Made by a program: the position numbers and the translations under genes. The notes beneath the pieces are model-generated. The model was not told where the DNA came from and searched no databases. It saw only the letters and a program-made list of their open reading frames with translations. From contig DLVL01000142.1 in assembly GCA_003444085.1 (NCBI GenBank), positions 1 through 29,246 of the forward strand: a stretch of DNA of 29,246 nt. Reading direction: 5' to 3'. This stretch comes from Kosmotogaceae bacterium (GTDB lineage: Bacteria > Thermotogota > Thermotogae > Petrotogales > Kosmotogaceae). This document shows, piece after piece, positions 8,250 to 15,357 of the stretch (its first letter is position 1; each line of letters opens with the position of its first letter).

Positions 8250-9317
8250 TCACTCCCTAGCCAGTAATCTGCTAATCAGCTCTTTGCAGTTTGACGCAGT
8301 CACCTCGAGCTCTTCAACATATCTGTCCCTGAGAGGACAAATGTTAGACTCCATGGCAAGGGCCACTTTTTCCTCAAGGCCATTCCCTGTTCTGTCATAG
8401 GAGAGCTTCAGCGAAGAGTCAATTGATTCAACAAACCTGTCGTTCTTCTTGCTGCTTCTCCATACAAAAGGCACTCCGAGAGTAAGGGCCAGGATGACAC
8501 CGTGTAGCCTCTCGCTTATGACTATCTCCGCATCAGAGAAGAGGGAAACAAGACTCCTCCAGTCTCTTTGTGGAGAAAGCACTTCCAGTCCTCTCTTTCT
8601 GGCAAATGCCTCAAGCTCCTCTTTCTTCACGTTGTCATGGTTATTGTGAAACCCTATTGCTGCGATAGACTTTATTCCTTTCTCTTCAAGAATCGAAATG
8701 ACTCTCGATGCTGGGGTACCGTTCTTCAAAACCACTACAGCTATTCCGCTCTTCTTTCTTTCACAAGGAGGAATCAGCTGCTGCCTGAATAGAACATAAG
8801 GACCATAATCGGTACCACTGTATGCATTGCTGGAAAAAAAGGAGTTGTACCTTGCAGAAACTCTGTCGCGAAGCAATGAGTATGTTTGAGGATGCCCCAA
8901 GATAGACTTGAGTCTTTCAAAGTTCGAGCGTTTCTTTATCTGACCAAATCCCTGAGAGAGTAGCAAAAGCTTGCTCCCGTTCTTCAGGGAACGTTTTGCG
9001 ATGTAGTGATAATAGTTAAAACTCCGGGAACTTGTTTCATCTTGAAAGAGGTTTCCTCCGCCAAAAATAACCAGTGACGATCGTTTTAACGCACTCATTA
9101 TCCCACCAAAGGAGAAACGAGGTATGACCTCAACTTGCATCTTGAAGGAGACGCTTTCCAGCGGCCTGCTTATACCGGATTTTGCAGGTATATATACTTT
9201 GCCTCTATACCCGGCTTCTTCAATCAGGGACAGGCTGGAAAGGAGTAGCAGATCATCCCCCAAGTTGTCATAACCATAGTAACCCACCAGAGTTATACCG
9301 CCAAAATGTGAGTTCAC
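8250..9317 (-). CDS. csaB: Polysaccharide pyruvyl transferase CsaB
   Basis: A 355-residue member of the polysaccharide pyruvyl transferase family. CsaB adds a pyruvyl ketal to a cell-wall-linked polysaccharide, creating the ligand for SLH-domain proteins, which fits the envelope of Thermotogota, whose outer sheath proteins are anchored by SLH domains (inference). The N-terminal motif GYYGYDNLGDDLLL matches the CsaB consensus, FGGGNLFQDE is the second block, and SERLHGVILALTLGVPF near the C-terminus is the third. The open frame extends upstream to 9518, but that would run through the divergent promoter region and overlap apgM. I choose the GTG at 9315-9317 with GGGGG 9 nt upstream. It is the first gene of the csaB-dehydrogenase-methyltransferase unit. 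Confidence 0.88.
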   Translation of the reverse strand: MNSHFGGITLVGYYGYDNLGDDLLLLSSLSLIEEAGYRGKVYIPAKSGISRPLESVSFKMQVEVIPRFSFGGIMSALKRSSLVIFGGGNLFQDETSSRSFNYYHYIAKRSLKNGSKLLLLSQGFGQIKKRSNFERLKSILGHPQTYSLLRDRVSARYNSFFSSNAYSGTDYGPYVLFRQQLIPPCERKKSGIAVVVLKNGTPASRVISILEEKGIKSIAAIGFHNNHDNVKKEELEAFARKRGLEVLSPQRDWRSLVSLFSDAEIVISERLHGVILALTLGVPFVWRSSKKNDRFVESIDSSLKLSYDRTGNGLEEKVALAMESNICPLRDRYVEELEVTASNCKELISRLLARE

Positions 9318-9348
9318 AAGAGTATTCCCCCAAATGATCTTCGTTGCA

Positions 9349-9357
9349 ATTCTACCA
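9349..9357 (-). promoter_or_regulatory. Extended -10 promoter of csaB
   Basis: Minus-strand TGGTAGAAT (TG at 9357-9356, hexamer 9354-9349) is an extended -10 element with no good -35. Start of transcription would be near 9342, about 25 nt before the GTG start. It faces away from the apgM promoter 23 bp to the right. Confidence 0.55.
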
Positions 9358-9379
9358 TAACGAGGTGAACTCAGGCTCA

Positions 9380-9388
9380 TGGTAAAAT
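9380..9388 (+). promoter_or_regulatory. Extended -10 promoter of apgM
   Basis: TGGTAAAAT is an extended -10 element of the same form as the csaB promoter. No convincing -35 hexamer lies upstream. Transcription would start near 9395, giving a leader of about 23 nt that holds the GGAGG site. Confidence 0.5.
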
Positions 9389-9417
9389 CTGAAGGAAACA
9401 GGAAAGGAGGCGGATTT

Positions 9418-10620
9418 ATGACAAAACAGGAGTTAATCAAACAGCTTGCTAGTATCAATGATACTAAGCTTGTAATGGTGGTTTTGGACGGGGTTGGAGA
9501 TATTCCTCTGGAAGGCAAGACACCCCTTCAGGCGGCAAACACTCCAAATCTTGATGCGCTTGCTCGTTTCTCGGAGCTGGGCCAGGCGATTCCCGTTAAA
9601 CCAGGAGTAACACCTGGCAGTGGTCCAGGTCATCTCGGGCTCTTTGGTTACGATCCACTTCAATACGAGATAGGAAGAGGAATACTAGAAGCATTGGGTG
9701 GTGACGTTGATGTTGGTGCCAAAGATATGGTCGCCAGAGGTAACTTTGCAACAATAGATAACGGGATGATTACTGACCGTCGAGCAGGTCGGCCAAGCAC
9801 TGACGAAAGTGCAAAGGTCGTTGAGAAGCTGAATAGATCAATATCGAAGATCGAAGATGTTGAGGTTTCGCTCTTTCCAGGGAAAGAACACAGATTCGTT
9901 CTCAAACTGACCGGTGAGGGGCTCGATGAAAGAATCACAGATACTGATCCTCAGAAAGAGGGGAAGGCACCGCTAGAGTGCAGGGCACTCGTCCCCGAGG
10001 CTGAGATGACCGCCAGAATAGTGAACAAGTTCCTCTCTCAGCTGGCAGATTGTCTTTCTGATGAGGCACAAATGAGCTATGCATTGCTCAGAGGTTTCTC
10101 CAAGTATCCCGATATACCACAATTCTCAGACTTGTTTAAAATGAAGGCCGCTGCCATTGCGGTTTATCCAATGTACAGGGGATTGGCCAAACTAGTTGGG
10201 ATGAGTGTTGTAGAAACCGGTCAGACTATTGAAGACGAAATAGACACGCTTTCAACTGTTTGGCACGACTTCGATTTCTTCTTCCTACATGTGAAGAAGA
10301 CCGATTCTTATGGAGAAGACGGCAATTTCGATGCAAAGGTCAAGATAATCGAGGAGTTTGACAGGGCGTTGCCTAAGATAAAGAGGCTCAAGCCGGATGT
10401 GATTCTTGTTACAGCGGATCATTCCACTCCCGTGCCGATGAAAGCGCATAGCTGGCATCCTGTACCATTGATGCTGCATTCGAAATTCGTCAGGGTTGCT
10501 GACCACAAGGTGTTTAACGAGTTCGAATGTGCCAGGGGTATGATAGGCACAATTCATTCAACTGATCAGATCCCCCTGATGATGGCCAACGCCCTCAGGT
10601 TGGAGAAGTTTGGAGCATGA
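9418..10620 (+). CDS. apgM: 2,3-bisphosphoglycerate-independent phosphoglycerate mutase, archaeal type
   Basis: A 400-residue aPGAM of the alkaline phosphatase superfamily, interconverting 3- and 2-phosphoglycerate in glycolysis/gluconeogenesis without a bisphosphoglycerate cofactor. Metal ligand D24 lies in VVLDGVGD, the phosphorylated serine is Ser68 in TPGSGPGHLGLFGYDP, and the C-terminal metal motifs are TADHSTP and HSWHPVP. At ~400 residues it is shorter than the bacterial GpmI type (~510) and matches the archaeal family also found in Thermotogota. I choose the ATG at 9418-9420, 7 nt after GGAGGC; the open frame continues 13 codons upstream into the promoter, with no ribosome site. comEC begins 4 bp after its stop. 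Confidence 0.95.
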   Translation: MTKQELIKQLASINDTKLVMVVLDGVGDIPLEGKTPLQAANTPNLDALARFSELGQAIPVKPGVTPGSGPGHLGLFGYDPLQYEIGRGILEALGGDVDVGAKDMVARGNFATIDNGMITDRRAGRPSTDESAKVVEKLNRSISKIEDVEVSLFPGKEHRFVLKLTGEGLDERITDTDPQKEGKAPLECRALVPEAEMTARIVNKFLSQLADCLSDEAQMSYALLRGFSKYPDIPQFSDLFKMKAAAIAVYPMYRGLAKLVGMSVVETGQTIEDEIDTLSTVWHDFDFFFLHVKKTDSYGEDGNFDAKVKIIEEFDRALPKIKRLKPDVILVTADHSTPVPMKAHSWHPVPLMLHSKFVRVADHKVFNEFECARGMIGTIHSTDQIPLMMANALRLEKFGA

Positions 10621-10623
10621 CTC

Positions 10624-12039
10624 TTGGAGCCTCGTGAGCTGAGGTATCCTCTCTTTGTCTTCTTTTGTTCCTTTTATGTCGGTTACTTAATCGCTACAGT
10701 CCTCCATTTATGGGCTGTAGCGATTTTAACGGTCCTTGCAGTATTCACTCTTATCCTGTTCTTCCGGAAGACGCTTCTGATACTAACAGTCTCACTTGCC
10801 TTGATTCTTGTGGGCTTTCTTACCGGTACTCTCCACTCTGTTCCACATGTTTCTTCCGATGAAGAATATGAGTACACAGGGATAGCTATTTCTGACGGCT
10901 CGTCAGGATACGTGATCGCTGGCAAAGGCTACCTCTTGCACGAAGGAAAATGGAAGAAGACGAACACACATATCGGGATTCTTGTGAACCGGAGTGCTGT
11001 TGCGTCTGTTCCAAGAAAAGGGGATGTGATCTGGGCAGCTGGGAAAATCGAAGACAATGTGAGCTATCCTCATATGACAATGCGTGCAACGAGTTTCGGT
11101 GCTGCCGTCGAGAAGAGTCTTTTGAGCAGAATCGGAAACAACATGAAAGCATGGATAGTGAGGAGATTTGAGGATGTCGGACTGAAGAACTCCTCCCTGC
11201 TTCCCGTTTTTCTGGGCGAGAAGTCTTTCGTTGATAGAAACCTGTCTTCCGCTTTCAGAGAGGTTGGAATCAGCCATCTTTTCGCGGTCTCAGGGTTTCA
11301 TATCGGACTCATGTATCTCCTGCTGGGAATGATATTCAAGCTCTTCATGCTACCCCTCAAGCTGAGGCTGTACCTTATGATAATTCTTCTGGGCATCTAT
11401 GCGTTATCCACCGGTCCCAGTATATCGTCTCTCAGAGCATTTCTTGTCTTCTCGCTCCACTGTATGTTTGCTCTAGTTGATTACCCACAGCACGAACTCA
11501 ATCTTCTGGGTCTTGCTGGACTGGTGATGATAATCGCTGATCCTGGAATGCTTTCTTCAATCGCCTTTCAGCTCAGTTTTGGTGCGACGGCAGCTATTCT
11601 GATCAGCGCTCCGCTGCACAAAGAAACCAGCAAGCTCTCCTTCATCACTGAACCCCTTATGGTATCTGTCGCAGCACAGATCGCCGTACTACCTGTGATA
11701 ATCGTCAACTTTGAAAGACTGTCTCTTCTCACCATACCCATGACTTTGCTACTGGTTCCTGTTTTTGTGCTTCCGTTCTTCGTAGGTTCACTGGCAATCA
11801 CTATTCTCGGGCTCATTAATGCTGAGACCCTCTCCGCGATACTGGGAGAGGGTCTCAGGGTGCTTTCTGACGTATTTGAGAAGACTGTATATACAATATC
11901 TGAAATAGGACCTGAGATCCACTTCAGTCCTTTGTCGGCTTCGCTGATATCCTCTCTTCTTGTTTGTTCAGGGCTTGCTTTTTTCTTTGGCATGAAGGGC
12001 ATAGTCCGTAGAACTTCAACTGGTGATCATTTATCCTGA
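10624..12039 (+). CDS. comEC: ComEC/Rec2-family competence channel, short form
   Basis: A 471-residue integral membrane protein of the ComEC/Rec2 family, the inner-membrane channel that takes up single-stranded DNA during transformation. Two to three N-terminal membrane segments precede a soluble OB-like region (~75-170), then the Competence domain with AVSGFHIGLMY at 221-231 and STGPSISSLRAFLVFS near residue 260, followed by several more membrane helices to the end. The C-terminal metallo-beta-lactamase-like domain of full-length ComEC (~750 residues) is absent; this short form also occurs elsewhere. The start is a TTG at 10624-10626, 8 nt after GGAG inside the end of apgM. The last 116 bp overlap fur on the opposite strand. 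Confidence 0.9.
   Translation: MEPRELRYPLFVFFCSFYVGYLIATVLHLWAVAILTVLAVFTLILFFRKTLLILTVSLALILVGFLTGTLHSVPHVSSDEEYEYTGIAISDGSSGYVIAGKGYLLHEGKWKKTNTHIGILVNRSAVASVPRKGDVIWAAGKIEDNVSYPHMTMRATSFGAAVEKSLLSRIGNNMKAWIVRRFEDVGLKNSSLLPVFLGEKSFVDRNLSSAFREVGISHLFAVSGFHIGLMYLLLGMIFKLFMLPLKLRLYLMIILLGIYALSTGPSISSLRAFLVFSLHCMFALVDYPQHELNLLGLAGLVMIIADPGMLSSIAFQLSFGATAAILISAPLHKETSKLSFITEPLMVSVAAQIAVLPVIIVNFERLSLLTIPMTLLLVPVFVLPFFVGSLAITILGLINAETLSAILGEGLRVLSDVFEKTVYTISEIGPEIHFSPLSASLISSLLVCSGLAFFFGMKGIVRRTSTGDHLS
11822..11858. other. Perfect 14-bp inverted repeat inside comEC, downstream of fur
   Basis: CTGAGACCCTCTCC (11822-11835) and GGAGAGGGTCTCAG (11845-11858) are exact inverted copies with a 9-nt loop. 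The element lies in the comEC reading frame and 66 nt beyond the fur stop on the other strand, so it could end or stabilise the fur transcript. No U-tract follows on either strand, so it is not a classical intrinsic terminator. Confidence 0.6.
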
Positions 12040-12409
12040 ATCCTGTCTTCTTCTCTATCACTTCTTCGAGATTCTCCAGAAGATCCATTGAGAATTCAGT
12101 TACTTTTCCACATTCGCTGCAAATCAAATGATGGTGATGGTGTTTTCCGCATTCCGCAATCTCATAACGTATGACACCATCTCTGAAAACGATTTTTCTC
12201 AGGATTCCAACTTCTGCAAGTAGATCAACCGTTCTGTATACTGTTGCTTTGCTTATCCTCTGCCGTTTCTCTACAACTGTTCTATAGACTTCTTCGGCGC
12301 TCAGATGATCAGAATCTGCCTCAAGAAAAGATCTCAACACGAGTTCTCTCTGAGCAGTCATTCGCTGTTTGCGCCGTTTCAACTCTGTTCTAAGCAGATC
12401 ATGAGTCAC
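11924..12409 (-). CDS. fur: Fur-family metal-responsive transcriptional repressor
   Basis: A 161-residue Fur-family regulator, normally a dimer that binds operator DNA when loaded with metal. The winged helix includes the recognition segment RISKATVYRTVDLL (51-64). The metal-binding region holds a run of five histidines, HHHHH (90-94), then CSEC (C97, C100) and a second CPSC (C137, C140), the four cysteines of a structural zinc site. Whether it senses Fe, Zn, Mn or peroxide cannot be settled from sequence. I choose the GTG at 12407-12409 because GAGGGGG lies 8 nt upstream; the ATG at 12428-12430 has a ribosome-like AGAAGG directly abutting it, an unsuitable spacing. The final ~38 codons, including the CPSC motif, overlap comEC in the opposite direction; the last ~17 residues extend beyond a typical Fur end. 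Confidence 0.93.
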   Translation of the reverse strand: MTHDLLRTELKRRKQRMTAQRELVLRSFLEADSDHLSAEEVYRTVVEKRQRISKATVYRTVDLLAEVGILRKIVFRDGVIRYEIAECGKHHHHHLICSECGKVTEFSMDLLENLEEVIEKKTGFRINDHQLKFYGLCPSCQRKKQALNKQEERISAKPTKD

Positions 12410-12456
12410 TATAAGAACCCCCTCTAACATCCTTCTGCAAGAAAACGCTATAGATG

Positions 12457-12462
12457 ATTCTA
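12457..12462 (-). promoter_or_regulatory. Possible -10 box of fur
   Basis: Minus-strand TAGAAT in the 81-bp gap between nusA and fur, about 48 nt before the chosen GTG start. No matching -35 or TGn extension is present, so read-through from nusA is an alternative. Confidence 0.3.
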
Positions 12463-12511
12463 CAACAAAAGGTTTAACTTCACTGGAAACCGTGTTACAA
12501 AGCTTACTCGA

Positions 12512-13540
12512 TCAGATCACGGGTTTGATATCGATTTTCCAGCCGGTAAGTCTTGCAGCCAATCTGGCATTCTGTCCACCCCTGCCAATTGCAAGAGAAA
12601 GCTGATTCGGTGAAACGTATACTATTGCTTCTTTCTTCTCCGAGTCAGTAATCTTAACATCAACGGCACTCGCAGGAGCTATCGAATTACTTATAAGAAC
12701 AGCTGGATCAGCGCTCCATCTGAGAAGATCAACTTTTTCAGGCTGGATCTCTCTGAGGACCTCAGATATCCTTATTCCACTTTCACCAATACACGCTCCG
12801 ACAGGATCTATTCTTTCCTGTTGTGCTTCAAGCGCAACTTTTGTTCTTACTCCCTCTTCTCTGGCAATTGACTTTATCAGGACCTCGCCTGATTCTATCT
12901 CTGGTACCTGCAATTTGAGGAGCTGTGCAACAAAATCAGTTGTTCTTCGCGTTACGAGGAGTCTGGGACCTTTCGGCGACTTCACAAGATCTGCAACATA
13001 GACTTTCAATAACTGGTTGCTACGTATGCGCTCTCCCGGAATCAGTTCCTTGGAGGAAATTCGGGTTTCAATCTTTCCCACTCTCAAATCAGCAAAGTCA
13101 TCTGTTGCTCTTATGACCTCGGCAGTAGTTATTTTTCCCTTCAGATCAGAATACCTGTCATAAAGGTTTTCTTTCTCAAGCTCACGGATCTTCTGTATGA
13201 GTACCTGCCGAGCTGTTTGCGCAGCAATTCGCTTAAACTTCTTGATGTTGATCTTTCTGACGATCTCTTTTCCCACAGCGGCGGTATTGTCTGTATCAAG
13301 AGCCTCATTAAGGTCGACCTCTGTCAAAGGATCATCAACTTTATCAACAACTCTCATCCTTTCAAAGAGCTCTATGTCACCAGTCAGTCTGTCAATCTTG
13401 ACTTCTACCGGGCTTTCAGCGCCAAAGTTTTTCTTATAGGCACTCTGCAAGGCAGACTCCAGAATCGTAATCACTTCTTCCTTACTTATACCCTTTTCAG
13501 CCTCAAGCTGATCCAGAGCATCCAGCAAATTCAGATTCAT
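12512..13540 (-). CDS. nusA: Transcription termination/antitermination factor NusA
   Basis: A 342-residue NusA, which binds RNA polymerase and modulates pausing, intrinsic termination and antitermination. Domains in order: N-terminal polymerase-binding domain (~1-125, starting MNLNLLDALDQLEAEKG), S1 domain (~133-200, with ITTAEVIRAT), KH1 (~225-285, with GACIGESGIRISEVL) and KH2 (~285-342, with LAIGRGGQNARLAARLTGWK). Length matches NusA lacking the C-terminal acidic repeats of proteobacteria. The ATG at 13538-13540 follows GGAGGTG inside the rimP 3' end region. It follows rimP by 11 bp; the pair shares a strong promoter and a terminator-like leader. Confidence 0.97.
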   Translation of the reverse strand: MNLNLLDALDQLEAEKGISKEEVITILESALQSAYKKNFGAESPVEVKIDRLTGDIELFERMRVVDKVDDPLTEVDLNEALDTDNTAAVGKEIVRKINIKKFKRIAAQTARQVLIQKIRELEKENLYDRYSDLKGKITTAEVIRATDDFADLRVGKIETRISSKELIPGERIRSNQLLKVYVADLVKSPKGPRLLVTRRTTDFVAQLLKLQVPEIESGEVLIKSIAREEGVRTKVALEAQQERIDPVGACIGESGIRISEVLREIQPEKVDLLRWSADPAVLISNSIAPASAVDVKITDSEKKEAIVYVSPNQLSLAIGRGGQNARLAARLTGWKIDIKPVI

Positions 13541-13551
13541 TTGTCCACCTC

Positions 13552-14013
13552 CTAGAATCGGAGCTTAAGGTTTGCTCGCTTCAGATTAGAAAAACTGACT
13601 GAGTATACTTTAGATGAATCCTCTTCAGTAATCAGTATCTTGTCATCTTCCACTGTCTCAATCTTGCCAACCATGAAACTGCGATTGTCCATTGGTTTCT
13701 TGAGCACAAGCTTGGCATAGCTTCCCATAAAACGCTTGAAGTCCTCTATTGACCGCAGCGGACGCTCTGCACCAGGAGATTGAACCACAAGATCATATGG
13801 AGCAGTTATCTCCTCCTGCTTGTCAAGTTCAGTATCCAATACCCGCGAATACTGCTCGCAGTCAGTTACTGTTACACTTCCTTCGCAGCGGTCGATCGTT
13901 ACGATTACTGAAAAACGTCTTCCGCTTCTCACAACGCGAAGATCGAATAGTTCAAAACCGAGTTCACCAGCTGTCTTCTCAGCAACAGGTTTAATTAGGT
14001 CGATCATATCCAT
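13552..14013 (-). CDS. rimP: Ribosome maturation factor RimP
   Basis: A 153-residue RimP, needed for maturation of the 30S subunit. The N-terminal alpha/beta domain contains ELGFELFDLRVVRSGRR and the DCEQYSRVLDTELD segment; VVQSPGAERPLRS at ~87-98 is the family block linking to the C-terminal SH3-like domain (~95-153, KRFMGSYAKLVLKKP). The start is an ATG at 14011-14013 (or 14005-14007), preceded by GTGGTGAT. The order rimP-nusA is the common bacterial arrangement; infB, often next, is absent here, replaced downstream by fur. Confidence 0.95.
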   Translation of the reverse strand: MDMIDLIKPVAEKTAGELGFELFDLRVVRSGRRFSVIVTIDRCEGSVTVTDCEQYSRVLDTELDKQEEITAPYDLVVQSPGAERPLRSIEDFKRFMGSYAKLVLKKPMDNRSFMVGKIETVEDDKILITEEDSSKVYSVSFSNLKRANLKLRF

Positions 14014-14026
14014 CAGATATCACCAC

Positions 14027-14056
14027 AATAAAAATAGAGGGCAACATAAGCCCTCT
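14027..14056 (-). terminator. Intrinsic-terminator-like hairpin in the rimP-nusA leader (attenuator candidate)
   Basis: On the minus strand, AGAGGGC (14056-14050) pairs perfectly with GCCCTCT (14042-14036) around a 7-nt loop, followed directly by ATTTTTATT. It lies downstream of the rimP promoter start and upstream of the rimP start codon, so it is inside the leader RNA. It could also stop read-through from the upstream ABC permease gene. Confidence 0.65.
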
Positions 14057-14067
14057 CCCTCAGGGAG
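14055..14067 (-). promoter_or_regulatory. Upstream leader hairpin partly exclusive with the attenuator
   Basis: Minus-strand CTCCC-TGA-GGGAG forms a 5-bp stem with a 3-nt loop at the start of the rimP leader. Its 3' arm shares two bases (14055-14056) with the terminator-like hairpin, so the two stems cannot both form completely. Confidence 0.45.
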
Positions 14068-14080
14068 TATTAACACTCAC

Positions 14081-14109
14081 ATTATACACTGACCTAACAG
14101 CAGAGTCAA
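14081..14109 (-). promoter_or_regulatory. Promoter of rimP-nusA
   Basis: Minus-strand TTGACT (14109-14104), a 17-bp spacer and a perfect TATAAT (14086-14081): the best-matched promoter in the window, five of six and six of six consensus bases. Start near 14074 gives a leader of about 60 nt that contains two hairpins. Confidence 0.85.
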
Positions 14110-14133
14110 CTCAAACCGGTCAGGTAACAAGCA

Positions 14134-15273
14134 CTATGAAAGGTTTTTGAGACGCCGCTCAAGAACCAGTGAAGACAGCAACAGAATGCTACCACCAGAA
14201 AGCAAGGCCCAGATCCAGCCGCTTCTGGTAACTCCATCAGTACTGCCAAGAACAGAGACTCGCTGCAACGCTTCAACAAGGCGCGTTGAAGGGAGTAATC
14301 TTGAGAATTGTTGCACAGATTCAGGATATATAGATAAAGGAACAAAAAAGCCGCCTATAACCATTAAAATCACAATTACAGCCACAGACAGAATCTGTCC
14401 AGCCTTGCCTCCTCCCAATGAGACTCCGAACAGAATCCCGATCGAGATAGAAAACAGTGCGAGACAAAGAAATGTCACAAGCAAACTGAGTTGAGAACCC
14501 GGAGCGCCGAATCCCATCAAGGTACTTGTAAGAAGAAAGACAGAGACCATCAGAAGTGATACAAGAACGTAAGTCAGTAATTTGCTGATAATGATCTCAT
14601 AAGCTCTAACATTAGATATCCTCAGCAAACTGACTACATCAGTGGCCAATTCTTCGTGCACAGACCAGCTTGCTCCTATGCCAGCCAACAACATGACCCC
14701 TGCAGCAATAACAGCCGGAAGCAGTAGAGTGCTCATACTCATCTGTTGTTCGGTCATGCTTTCCACAACTATTCGCGGTGGGGGGTAGTCAGGATCAAGA
14801 TCAACCTGACTCATAAAGTCAGGATCCGCAATTACAGGCAGTGCTCTGAACTCAAGAAGCGCGTTGTTCAGCACCTGATATATCGCGATGCTCGTGTAAA
14901 GCCTGCTTGTATTCGGAACAAAAACAATCTCTGAGGGCTTTGCGAAGAGAAGATCGTTGGCAAAACCTCTCGGTATGATTAAAGCTCCATCAGTTTCAGA
15001 GAGCACTTCTGCAAGCTCCACTCTCGAGGGGACCTCGACGATATTCTCTCCCCTGAGCATTGATGTGAGAAAATTCGCAAAAAACAGACCGAGAAATGTT
15101 CTGTCTTCGTTGACTACCGCAAGTTTCAATCTTGAATAAGAAGGCTCACCATCAACTGATATGACTGCCAGAGAAGCCAATATCGGGAATACTATAACGA
15201 GTAACAGCAACCATTTGCTCCTGGTCGCCAGCTTAAACTCTTTGCCAATCAGTAGTCTGCCTCTTCTGAACAG
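14134..15273 (-). CDS. ABC-2 type transporter permease, probable CTG start, no ATPase partner nearby
   Basis: An ABC-2 family membrane permease, such as those that export drugs, lipids or polysaccharides with a separate ATPase. One N-terminal membrane helix (KWLLLLVIVFPILASLAVI) is followed by a ~150-residue extracytoplasmic domain and five or six C-terminal membrane helices. The first TTG/ATG/GTG start in frame (TTG, 15208-15210) would begin inside the first helix with no ribosome site. The frame continues upstream to a CTG at 15271-15273 that sits 7 nt after a perfect AAGGAGGA; that start restores the usual cytoplasmic lead MFRRGRLLIGKEFKLATRSK and gives 379 residues. An in-frame TAA lies shortly above. 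No ABC ATPase is adjacent: rimP lies downstream and a divergent gene upstream. Confidence 0.85.
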   Translation of the reverse strand: MFRRGRLLIGKEFKLATRSKWLLLLVIVFPILASLAVISVDGEPSYSRLKLAVVNEDRTFLGLFFANFLTSMLRGENIVEVPSRVELAEVLSETDGALIIPRGFANDLLFAKPSEIVFVPNTSRLYTSIAIYQVLNNALLEFRALPVIADPDFMSQVDLDPDYPPPRIVVESMTEQQMSMSTLLLPAVIAAGVMLLAGIGASWSVHEELATDVVSLLRISNVRAYEIIISKLLTYVLVSLLMVSVFLLTSTLMGFGAPGSQLSLLVTFLCLALFSISIGILFGVSLGGGKAGQILSVAVIVILMVIGGFFVPLSIYPESVQQFSRLLPSTRLVEALQRVSVLGSTDGVTRSGWIWALLSGGSILLLSSLVLERRLKNLS

Positions 15274-15295
15274 AAGTTTCTCCTCCTTGAACGTC

Positions 15296-15304
15296 TGGTA
15301 GAAT
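15296..15304 (+). promoter_or_regulatory. Extended -10 promoter of the secreted-protein gene
   Basis: TGGTAGAAT, identical to the csaB element. Its hexamer (15299-15304) overlaps by 2 bp the -10 hexamer of the divergent permease promoter. Start near 15311 gives a leader of about 47 nt. Confidence 0.5.
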
Positions 15305-15311
15305 TATATCA
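15303..15311 (-). promoter_or_regulatory. Extended -10 promoter of the ABC permease gene
   Basis: Minus-strand TGATATAAT: a TGn extension and perfect TATAAT hexamer (15308-15303). Start near 15296 leaves about 23 nt to the proposed CTG start, room for the AAGGAGGA ribosome site. Confidence 0.6.
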
Positions 15312-15357
15312 TCCAATATACGGGCAATTGCTGAGTCAAAAACCTGGAGGTGTTCGT

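Noticed and set aside
9318..9518. N-terminal 67-codon extension of csaB
   Set aside because: The extra sequence would overlap apgM and its promoter, lacks a ribosome site and adds residues not seen in CsaB proteins.
10903..11277. 124-codon minus-strand ORF opposite comEC
   Set aside because: No ribosome site or domain; the sense frame encodes the comEC soluble region.
12410..12430. Upstream ATG start for fur
   Set aside because: The purine stretch AGAAGG touches the ATG directly, while the GTG at 12409 has GAGGGGG at ideal spacing and gives the usual Fur N-terminus.
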